From: Stercorarius parasiticus | Lineage: Eukaryota > Chordata > Aves > Charadriiformes > Stercorariidae | NCBI GenBank assembly: GCA_013396915.1 | Contig: VWZL01005146.1 | Coordinates: 235,222 to 299,221 of the forward strand | DNA length: 64,000 nucleotides | Reading direction: 5' to 3' | Shown here: piece by piece, positions 43,601 to 55,600 of the stretch | Layout of the letters: each line of letters starts with the position of its first letter | Numbering within the stretch: the first letter of the stretch is position 1 | Made by a program: the position numbers and the translations under genes | The notes under the pieces: model-generated | What the model was told of the DNA's origin: nothing | Database searches by the model: none | What the model saw: the letters and a program-made list of their open reading frames with translations, nothing else

Positions 43601-46600
43601 ATAAATCTTATTTTAGCAAAACGCTAACCTGAAGAAAGTGAATAAATAATCAAAGCGTTCTTTTGGTGACTGTATGTAGTAAGTAATTACATGCTTCTCC
43701 CATCTCTTCACAGAGGGCATTTTCAACCACCTTTTAAATGTATTTGTTTGTTCTCTCCCCCCCCCCCCCCATGTTATACTTTATTTTACAGCAGTACAGA
43801 AAAAAAGAAGGAAAAACCTCCAGGACAGAAAGAAAAAAAAGAGGAATCTCATTCTAATGATCAAAGTCCACAAACTCAAGCATCACCTTCTCCCCAGCCC
43901 TCCTCACAGACTCTGCAAACACACAGGCAAACTCAAGAAAGCAAGAGTTCTACTCCAGCTAAAAGGTTTTCAGAGTACCACAGTACAGAACTAGAAGATG
44001 ATTGCAATGATACTGAGTTCATATTTGACAAGCCATGTGAAGTAGTTCCACTCTCATGATCAAATTAATACATGTTTTATATTTTCTGTGCTAGAGAAGA
44101 TGCATTCAATATGCATTGCAACAGAGCAAATATGTAAAAATGCAGTTTTTCTTGGAGTAAATTTATAAGATTACAAAGGAATTTTTTGGTCTCTGATTGA
44201 AATCCTAATATGGTAGATTACATCTAATCAGTCATTATTCTAAAATATTTAATGATGACTCTGACTTGATCGTTCTCAAAATACACGTCATAAGTTTTTC
44301 TGGCATAGCTGAATTGCGGAGTGTATTTTGCACATGGCCGTTTACTACATCTCGTAACAGCATTTATTAAATACTAGTATCATTGCAACTCTTCCTTTGG
44401 GAGTTTTTCTTCTCAAATTATTCTATGAAGTGACCCCAGTTTGGAATTTTTTTTGTGGCCCTTCCCTTTTCAACCCCTACTGGGTTGCAGGGCAGTTCAC
44501 TTCACTTTTATTGTGATTCTTTACGTCAGTGAAGCTTTGAGTTTACACCCAAATCATAGAACTACTTGACTTGAGTGAACGTAGAAGTTTATTTAGGATT
44601 GCCTCATTAACTTCCCACTGATTTTACTGGGAATTAGGCACAGAAAAAATTGTAATTTTTTTTTTTTAAATGGCTTTTCAAAATCAAGTAAATGGTTTTT
44701 AAGATTTGGGTAATTATTTCTGAGTTTCAAAACTACACAGATCACTCAATGTGGTTTGGTTTTTTTCTTTTTTCTTTGTTTGGTTCCTTGTCACCGTATT
44801 GTTTTGGAAGGTGTGAAATTTTCTTCTACTGTTTGGCGTTTCAGAGACTGAAACAAGCTCTTAAATAAAATATTCTTCTGAAATTTACTGTAGTTCACAA
44901 GATTATGTTGTCTTGCATTGCTCAGATTCACAGCTCTAATAAATATTTAAACTTTCACTTGACTGATGCATGTTATAACACTCCATAAAGGCTCTGTCTC
45001 CATGTCTTGCACAAATTCTTCAATTGCCTGCAGCTGAACTTGCGGCCTGTTTTTCTCCTGCCTGGTATCTCACTGTAAAGATGTTTGTCTGAAGTCTCGC
45101 TTACTAATCTTTTGCAGTGTGGGGAAAAAAATAAATGGCTTTTTTCGTCTCCTAATGGTTTAACTTGATTTGATTAACTTGTTTGTCACAGGACCTTTCA
45201 TCCTCTTGAGGTGCTGTGGAAGGAGCTTGCCCTTTCTAAGGTTGCAGTTCAAGACTTATTCCTGCAAAAAGCATTTCTGACGGGATGAAGTTTAATAGTG
45301 TTAGCAGGACATATTCACACTCTAAATGAGCTGGTTGATGAATAATTTGAGCTATATCACTTTTGAACATGTTTTCCATGGTTAAGATGTGTGTGAAACT
45401 AATGAACTAGTGACTGCAGAACTTGCAGGTTCCCATAAGTGTAAACTGACTACAATAAGAGTGCTGAAAAATTATATCAGAACTCATGGATTTAGTTGTC
45501 TGTAGTATTGGGCCAAACCTAACTTGCCTTACTCATGCAAGAAGTTTGCAGACTTTTGTTTCAAAAAGATTAAAGCCATTAATGTGGTTTAGAACGGGCT
45601 GTCTGCAAAACAGCCCTATGAAGCTGTAGTCTGATAGAACTGTTCTGCCTCAGAAATCAGCGTGTTAAAGCTGTTGAACAGTTAATCAGGGGGAAAAAAA
45701 AAATTACTTTTCTTTCTTACCTTCTTAAGTGATTATTTTTTTTAATAATTTATTCTTTAAGGCCAATATACTGTAGCCTTATTTTTTTCCACTTTTATAA
45801 TTCGTTAGCAATATAGTAATGAAGTGTAGAGTTATTCTGGTCAAGTCTTTATGTAAGAGCATTTGGAAATGGAAAGGAATGGATAAAACATTTGGCAACT
45901 GTCTTGCTCAATTGTTTTCATTCATCCAGTTAGAAATTTTTGACTAATCTTTTTTTTCCTGTTTCATGCTTCAGCTTGAAGGAAGACCTAGCTCTGCTTT
46001 TGTCTCCTGCTGCTTGATCTGTCCATTGCATACCAGTTCCAGTTATTGTTATCTTATCTTGTAATTTTAAAATATGTTTTTGTTTCTTCTAGCATAAAGA
46101 AGTCCTTGACTGCTGAAAAACCTCACAGTGCTTGGGAGAGTTCAGATGACAGTCGTAACAAGCTGCTGAGAGTAGCATCAACATCTAAATTAATATCAAA
46201 AGTGGCAAAGAATGCAGACAAGTACGTATCAGTTTGATACATAAAAGCAAGTGAACTTTAGAGTCAAAATACTATGAAATTGCATAATTTTTATGAACTT
46301 ATTTATGTGTATGCTAAGGCCATTTACATCTTTGTTTTTACCAGGAGTAACTACTTGCGTAACCTGCCAATGTGGCGCTCCAGGTGCCTGTGGAATCTTA
46401 AAATTATTGTAAAATGTGAATGCAGGATTTGAATGTAAATATTAGCTTAAGTTGCCCATTTGAGTTAGCAGAATTACGCACTTCGAGTTAAGACTTATGG
46501 CTTAATGCCACTGTTGTGAAGCTTCCAACCAGTTTTTCCCTAATTAAAATTGATATGAAAATGCAAGTGTATTTCCTTGAAGTTAGTTTACTGGTTTTGA

Positions 46601-49600
46601 CATAGTATGTGTGTTTCTAGCATAGACTGTAATAGTAAGAATATACTTTTATGATTTCAGGTAGGTCTCTCAAATTAACTGTTTAACAGGCTCCTTATTG
46701 CAGGTTCTAGATAATAGGCAGGGGATCTCCTTTTCAGCTTCACCTTCAGTTGGTGATGTGCTGTAGCCCATCCTTCCTCTTGTGCTCTTCTTCTGCAGGA
46801 GGTTTTCCTCAGTTTGTGGTCTCCAGTGGAGGCCTCACCAGCGATGAACCGCACAGAGTAGTTACTTCTACTCCTGTCAGCACAGGGACGAGAGTTTGCT
46901 TTTTGCTGTAACTCCACATTGTTGACCCGTGTTGTGACCCACTTCTTGTCCTCAGTAGTCTTTGCCAATTGGGCTTCCTGCTTCATGTTCACAGACTTAG
47001 TTCCTTTTTTTGACTTCGAAATTTTGCTGAATTTCTTGAAATTGTTGTGTTGACTTTTTGACTGACCCCTTTCCTATTTGCTGAGACCCCCCAGCATGGT
47101 AGCGGCTTCCCCCCAGCTTGATGTCATCTGCAGATTTCATACACCTGCTCATTAATCTTCAAATAGCCATTAACTGGTCCAAGGCAGAACTACCTGAAAA
47201 CCCCTCCCACTATGACAAATAAAAGTATTCAGAACTTTCAGAGTAATTTCCAGTCTTTTTATGATCGTGTCTGTAGTGCTCTCCTTAGCTTGCACATAAG
47301 ACTGTCAAATACATCCTTAGAATCAAGAGCGGTGCAAGTGCATTCCTTCTTTCCTAGGAATGGGAAGAACAAAAACATCTTAAATTAATCTTGGGTGTGG
47401 ATATCAGCACATTTACTAAAAGCTTTTTGCTTAGCCTGAAGAGTTCTGCAGAGCAGTGAAGTGCTCTGTGTAAGGGATTATGGGTTACATATTTTGCAAG
47501 TGTTTCTTTTCCTTTTATGATTGATTTTCAGCGTTGGAATTTAAAAGCCCTTTGGCAATTTAGATTATAGCAGGGTACTGCTAGATAATATTTTGGAATG
47601 AAAAAACTCTCTGTCTTGATTTCTACTTATCAAGTTCCTTGGTTTTTGTTATGCTACTAAAATATCTTTCACAATGTGGTATATACTTCAGATTTGCTAA
47701 TAATAAAAAATAAATTTTGTTGACATTTTGTATATTGGTTCAGGCATGGTCAAAATAGAGGTATCTTGTTTCATTTCCCCGTGGTTCTGCTTATTTCCTA
47801 AAAGACATTAAATGCTGCGCTTCTACAGTCTCTAACGTAGAAAAAAAAAATCAGGTGTCTAACAAAAGAGTGGACAATTATTGTTAGAGTTAAGTTGTCT
47901 GTTCAAAACTTGAAGCTGTTGTTTCTTAAAGTATTTGGCAAAAACAGAGCTTCAAACATTATCAATTGTAGACCATCACCTGATTGAAGACTGGGCGTTG
48001 TATTGTTTGTGTGCCTTGTTCTTATGCTCAGATATATAATCAAAGCACTATTTGCATTCAGGAGCACACATTGACACTCATTTCTTACTCACGCCCTGTG
48101 TGCCCAACTTCTAAAAGAATTGGTTGATACTGTGCTAAGGCATATTGTTTTATTGCGTTTATCGTTCCCAGTGAAGAAATGTTGGCCTAATCTGCCTGAA
48201 GTTACCCAAGTCTTTTGCAAGGGAATAGAATTCAGCCCCTCATGTGGGCCCCAAGACAGAAATGTTTTACATATGCTTTGCACTACCAGCCCAGGATATG
48301 AACTTCGTTTAGTAAGCTCAGTCTTTAAGCCAGCACTGAGCTGTAAATCAGTTTGATAACGCCATTAAGTAAGAGAGTTCCCACAGCAGCCCATCATTCA
48401 GTTTTTTTCAAGCAAGACTGGGAATCCAGTTTTAACTTTTCATTTGGCAGTGTGGTGACGGGTGATTCTACCAATAGCCAGAGATGGCTTTCCTCATGCA
48501 TATGCTTGACCCTTTGTCGCTGTTACAAAAATTTGACCTCCATCCAGCTAAAAATACTGGATGCCACTCATACCTTTCTGCTGAATTTCAAATGAATTCA
48601 AGAGGGTTTTTTTGTGCAATACGTTCTTCCGTCAAGGAGTGTTATTCTTGTAAGAAGTAACTCTGATGCTGGAAATTAGGATTTTTTCCCTTTTCACCAA
48701 AAAAAAGGATTGAGGTTTTTTGTGAGTAGTTCATTCCTGGCTCTGGCAAGGAGAAACGTCTCAGCTGCACTACTTTGAAGACTTTGTGTTTGTTGTACAT
48801 CCAGTAACGCTGCATGGATCCAATTTAAATGAAACTGCAACTTGCTTACATCTAATCCATGTGTCCAACAGGGTTAATTCCTAGAAAAATTTGTGTTGTT
48901 GTGTGCTGACAGCTTATTTTGACAGGTGTTAAATGCTTTGCATGCAGGCCTGAGGGTGTTTGGCAGCTTAAAACATTTTGTTATTGCAAGTTTGTGCTCT
49001 CAAAATGGAATTTTCCATGCCCAAGGAGTATACCCTCCATTTTTAAAAGCTTTTTGTATTTTGTTATTGCAGTAATTCTTAGGAACCCTTGCCATAGGCT
49101 TTAAGTTACTTGGAAGATACAGTGAACTGCATAAAGTAATATATGGGTTAAAATGCACTGAGATGACCAAAATTAGTTATTTAGCATCCTATACTACAGT
49201 GACACTGTACATAGAATCTGATGAGATTGCCAAATGCAGTAATGTGTAAGAACTAGATGGTGTTGGCTTGATAAGCACTTCACATATTATTAATGATAAT
49301 ATCTTGAATTTTTCCCCAGGCACAAAGATGTCATCGTCAGCCAAGGTAAATAAAAACATTTATTTTTAGATGTTGGATGAAGTTGAAAAAATTTGCTTTT
49401 TCTGGATAGTATTTCCTGTAAATAAATACATTGGGGCGTATGCTTATGAAACAGGGATATAGAGCTAAAATAGCATTATAATTAGTCCAAGAATTCGTCT
49501 GGCCCGATGTTACTCAAGACCTGTATAAGGATCTTTGAAATTACGGAGAGATGCCTCATCAAATTACATTTTTAGGAAGGACAGAAATTTTTGGTGGGTG

Positions 49601-52600
49601 GTGGGAAGATTTGTTTTACTTTTGTGAAACAAAAAGCCTTTTTTGATTATTTTCTCTGTGTGTATGTGCATAAATAGAGAGAGGTTATGAAAACAAAAAT
49701 TTGAAGTTTTGACCTATGTGCCAGTCTTCATCCAAGCAGGTGTGAGTGAGACTTTAGAAGTAGTTTTAAGATATTTTATTTCTGTCCCATAACCAGCAAA
49801 AATGTCAACTCGTGAAAAAAACAGCCAAGGTAAGAATTAAGCTATGCCCTTTGGTCGCTTTCTAATTTAGTGCTGTCATGAATCTTTTATTTGGCTTTTC
49901 ACCATCAAAGAGCATCAGTGCGAGATGACTTAAAAACTTTGAGCGTTTAAATAAATATTTCAACTTTCTTATTATGGAAACTTATATGCATATGCACATT
50001 GCAGTCTATGTGAGGATTATTTGGGGGTAGTCAAAAATAAATTACTGCATGCATAATTTCCTCAGAGAGGAATGTGTGTTCAAATAAGGTTCTAGAAGTC
50101 TTGCATTGTTGCCTAAGATATCAGAATATTAAGAACTGCCAACTAAAAGATTTGTTTTATCTCAGCTTTCTGTCTTGCCAATATTACAGCATATACACAC
50201 TGATTAGACAAGAATGGAGACCGAAGGTTTTAATATAGTCTCCTAAAATGAAAAATGAGTCTCTTCTAAAGTGTATGTCTTTGCACCGATGAATCTTGCA
50301 TTCTGTGGCTACCTGCTGCTGCTGGCGTGTTCAGACAGGAAAAGGAGCCGTCTATCTGAACATGGCGGGACGTGACAAGAGAAGAAATCCACTTCTTGTG
50401 TCGCAAAACTACTGTGCTTTGATGTCCTGCAAACTGTACTGAAGCATGCGGTTTCCCAACTAAAGCATGTAACCTGAGTGCATGCTGTACACAACATGTA
50501 TCTACGTACAGAGGTTCTGTCTCATGCTTCTTTGCTGCTAATTAACAACTCTGTAGTCTCCAAATTCTGCGCTGTAAGCAAGATTACATTATATGCAGTT
50601 TGATTACTTTTGATCTCCTCTGGATTTTCTTTCAAAAAGTAAAAAACACTCAAATTTTTTGGAAGTTAATATATGAATTGTTGTAATGAAAGCAAAATCA
50701 GCCTGAATCCAATTGCTTTATCTTTTTCTAATTCATAGATAAATTATAGATTTAAAAATATTCTAAATCGATGCTTACCAAAAGCATTTGTCAAGGACAA
50801 GAGGGGTGAATAAGCATCAGGAACAAAGAAGAAATGTTTCTTTATGCCAGGTTGCTTAACACCAGCTGTAGAACGGTACATAATGTGCAGCAATGGTTAC
50901 TGTGAAAAGAAAACTCATCAGTAGCATCCAGACCAGCTGCGATTTAGCTTTGCAAGAATTAAATAAAACTGTTATATTAAAAATACCCTTTCTACCAAAC
51001 ACAACTTTTCACAAAAACAAGTTGCGTACAGCTAAAGTACCTTCAGTACTAATTCTTTCCTTACAATGTGCTTCTGCAATTCTACGTGTTCTGCCAAGAA
51101 CAGGCCATCCTTCAGTTCTCTCGTCCTGGTGGCTCTAACTTAGGTTGGCCTTGATGTGTGCCCGGCTGTCTGTCGTGTTACTCTGCAGATGATGTGAGCT
51201 TGCACTGACTGATGAAATGGGTACCTTCCACGTGTGTCATGCTCTGGTCTTTTCTGAGCCCAACTGGAATGAAAGAGAAATATGATGCAGGTGACAGTGG
51301 CCCCAGGTGTATGGAAGATGGAGAGAAAGTCTTGTCACAAAAAATGCGTTTACTAACATTTTAAACACACATAGTGGCACAGCATCGTTCTGCCTTTAAC
51401 GTGGATGAGGTTGCTATTAGCAGGATTCAGCCTCTAAAGATACTGGTTTTTTTTAATATGGACAAACGAATGTATTTTTTGACAGCTTTTAGAGTATGTG
51501 TGTATGTGTGTGTAAGGCTGTGTTAGGTTTTGTGTTGTGTTTCCTGCCACAGAAGTTAACTATGTATTAGTTACCATAATTGCAGAGGGTCCTCCCAATC
51601 TTTCCAGTATCAGCTTAGCAGTACTCAGCCTGTTCTCTGTCCTGCAATGTCCTGTTCAGGGCCACTGACGTTAGCCTGTTCTGTACTTGATAGTTACCAC
51701 ATAAATAAATCGATTTCCAGTTGGCACCTTGACCCAACCAGTCAGAAAGTTGGAAGAGTTGCACAGGCAGTTAACGTGGTTTCTGGAGGTAAATGCCGTG
51801 CAGCTGGACAGAGGTGTCTTGGGCAGGGTGGGATGACAGGGTAGCCTTTGCTCGTACTGTTTGTGCAGGACCTGCCTGTTCTGCAACCCAAAGGCAGGAA
51901 AGTTACAGCTGCTTTTAACAGTCCTTTGTGGCTTCCCAGCCTTTGCCTCCAGAGGTGAGCAGTCTCTAGCATGGTGTTAATTAAGTCCCAGCAGCTCCCC
52001 TGGGCTGCTCATTTCTCTGGGCTGTCTGTGAAACACCGTGTACGCCTCCGGCACGTGGCTCCTGCGCTCACCAGGGTGGCAATGCGCTTCCTAGAAATGG
52101 TGTGAAGGAGACTCTTGGGAAGACTGCTGGTGTGCAAACAGTCCAGCTTCAAAGCAAGCCTCTGTAAAAATACTTCAGTGTCTTTATACACTCATAAGAT
52201 CAGTTTGGAAACATGGTGGAATTGCAAATTATCATAGCAGGTGGTGTTTGCATGGGATAATAGGATGGAAGATGGTAATTCTGTGTCTCTTCGAATATCC
52301 TGGAATCATGCTTTTCCTTTTTTTTTTTTTNTTCTTGGAATCTTATTTTTCTAGCAGCAGAAGTTACTGCAGTATTACCTGTGTTGTGACCATCTGTGCG
52401 TGTTTGTTGTGGTTTCTATTGATAGTATGTTATTAGCTATAAAAGTGAAAGACTTGAGGAGCAAGTGAGAATCTCAGATGAGCTTCTGTAGTGAAAGGCA
52501 TTAACTTTGATGGCTGAACTGGCTTTGGTATGGACCCTGGAGAGCATGCTACAGGTGTTGCACGTAGATGTCAGCAAGACCTGGGCAATTTTCTGCTCCT

Positions 52601-55600
52601 GCCAGCAGCAGTGTGGGGAGCCGCAGCCTGCAGCTGCCTTGCGGGCAGTCCCTTCAGTTTCCTCTGGCACCATGCCAAGACCATGCGTGTTACCAGTGTT
52701 CCTCATGGACCTTCTGTCTCACTACCCAGTTGTGTTCCTTCAGTGCCTTTATCTCTCCCGATTGGGTTGAGTTGCATCTGCTCCACGTTAAGGTTAGTCC
52801 TGAGCTTTATGCACCTGGAACACTTTGGTGATGCCAATCCAATGAGGGGAGTATTATAGACACATCTGCTGAAAAGATTTTTGGGTTTAGGTTTTTCAGC
52901 TTATTTTTGAACATTTGTTTGCTTATCCTCGTAAACCAGGACAAGGTTTTTACAATAAAATCCAGTACTAAGGAGATATTAAAATTCTGTGAAAATCTAA
53001 TAAAGCTATGGGTTAAATGAACAGGTGCTTACTACAGCCTTAAAAGGACACTAACTAAAGTTACTATTTTAAATTCTTTACCAGCAGGTATTTATAATTG
53101 CCTATAAAAGCCATCTTGCTTTTCACTGCAGCAGAGACATTTTTAAAGCATTAATCATAAAGCATTCATATTTTCATACCCGGAAGTTAAAGACCTGGCT
53201 TATTTTAACAGAAAAGGTGATTTTTTTTTCACTGAAATCGCGTGTTTGAGTTTGGTTTTCAGTGATAGCTCCTTATGTGAATCACTTGTTCACTTATTAT
53301 AAAGTAATAAGAGTCACTTAAGACAGTTTTGGATGGCAATAAAAGCCATATGTGAAAGAATTAATGAAAAACATTCACTGCATTCCTAAGTTTGTTTCTT
53401 TTTAGATTGTGCTTTATTAGTTTCCAGTACTTTTTCTTCTGTTAGTTTAACTGCGCTATAGTTCTAGCTTCACAGGATGGGGCAACTCTGAAGCACACAA
53501 TGGAAAAATTTACCCTGCTGACAGTGCGTCCTGTCCACAGAGAGTGCAGAATTCACTAAATACCTTGGATCAGTTTTTCCATCAGACGCAGATTTTCTGT
53601 CAGATGCTTATTGAAGGTGCTCACGTACCTGAGAGCAAATGGAGATCCAGTCTATCTCGTTGTTGGGCTGCTTGCTCTCATTCAGGCACAGTGCATGTTA
53701 TCAGAACCATAGATACTGTCAGAAAAATAAATCAATATTTGAGAGTTTTTATCATTGATTCTTGGTGAAGTCAGGATTTTATTATTTAAGCAGGACGCAT
53801 TTAGATACAGTCTTCTTGAGCTTGTTTGTGTCCAGTACTCCTTTTTGAGTCCCTTTTTTTTTTTAATAAAAAGCTAGATTTTAATGTTAAACTTGATTTA
53901 AATGCAAATGGTAACTGTTGTTAATACCTAGATTCTTAATGTTACCTGGTACATGCTAGAACAGGGTTTTAACTATGATTTACTTACCAATTTATATAAA
54001 ATCAGTAACCAAAGATTTACGAAGAAATCACAAGGCAAAGCTGTAAAATCATTCCAAACTAAGGCAAATCTCTTGTCTCATCTGCTTTTTTCCAGCTGTT
54101 TGGTTTGCATTGCACCAGCGCTCAGTAGTGACAGTGCATGTCTGCTTGTCGGGTTTAGCAAGCATTGACACACAGCTCAGGGTGAGAGAGGGCAGACCTG
54201 CAGCTGCTTTTTAATTCCATTGTAACTTAAAATGTAATGGTCTGGGCATGGTGGCTGAATATGGTTGTATTCGTCTCTGTGCTGTTAGCACTGGTTTAAA
54301 TTAGAAACAGGCTTCTAAGCCTTTGCCCCTCAGGTTAGTGGTCCTACAGAGTTCTTGGACACAGGCCTGAAAGCAGAAAGCTTGTGGGAAAGAAGCTATT
54401 TGTAGTATTACTAAAGCATAACTTCACTGGTCAAGCAACTAGAAGGTGAAGACAGATTAATAAATGTACTCTGGATGTGGTAGTTTATTGTATATTATTA
54501 GAGAGTTCTGCTTGGCCAAGCTAGTTGGAGTCTTTTGGGGTTTTTCCTTTGCTTGTAATTTGCTTTAGGGGTAAGATTCAGATGCTAAACACATGTAGAA
54601 CTGAGCTGAGAGTTCTGATGCATCAGTCCATGTTGCTCTTTCAAACTAGATGGGGTAGGACCTATTGAAAAATAGTCACTAATAATTTGCAAGATAAGAT
54701 TATTGTAATGATTCCTTAAGAATTAAACTTGCATACAAAACCAGATAATTTTGTTATTTATTAACTGTTATCTACTCTGTGAGTGTGTGTGTGTATAGAT
54801 AATCTACTGTATGCTCATTAGACTTCCCATTATGCATATACTTTCTAGCTGAAGAGCAGTTAATTACAGCGCAGACTTGGGGGGCTGCCTCAGGGTCTGT
54901 CTAAATAATTAGGAATAGCGTGATATAAAATACATTTTTCTAATAATTTGTCCAGTTTTGTTGAAGAAATGGGTAATTGAGGATGAGGGCTTCTCATGTG
55001 CTTCGAGGAAACTACTGTGTATTCCTCGACAATTTCATTTTAAGGCATTTTTTTGGAAACCAGGAGGATTTTGATGTTGTTGTGTCACTGTCTTCAAATT
55101 TCTGAAGGATCTAAACAGTACCTTTCATGTCTCCTTAATTGCTCTTCTCTGTATAGACTTCTGAGTTAATCTACAAAGACTTCTTTGATCTTTTTTTCCC
55201 TCCTCCTTTCAGTTCCTATTATTTTTATTATTTTCCTCTGAAAATCTTCCGTATTCTCTTCAGAATATGATTCACAGAAAGTAATAAATTGCTCAAGTGT
55301 CATTGCATGAGTCCTTCTGTGCTGACTTCATGGAAGCGCTAATTTGAGCCTTTCAGATGTTTTTTATTGCCTTATCTTTGCTGTCTGTTATCACCGGCAG
55401 TGTTTTTAATTGGTCTTACCTTCCAGCTTGCTCTCCCTGAATTCCTGGGTTTTAAAATTTCTTCCAAGAGTGAATTAATAGGCATTGTTTGAAGTTGAAT
55501 TTTACTGTTAACCTTTGTGCTGCTTTTTCTTTTTTTGGTGTTTTTTTTTTTGTTTTGGTTTGAGTTTTTTGCTTGTTGTTTTTTGGGTTTTTTTTTTTGT

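Larger units (their letters stand above)
38262..43791 (+). other. EML4: EML4 intron 3 (5.5 kb)
   Basis: Starts GTACTG and ends TTTTACAG. It includes a poly-A tract at about 38296-38312, an old CR1/L3-like LINE remnant around 40980-41450, and a run of 14 C (43757-43770) 20 nt before the branch-to-acceptor region of exon 4. No other gene was recognised. Confidence 0.85.
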
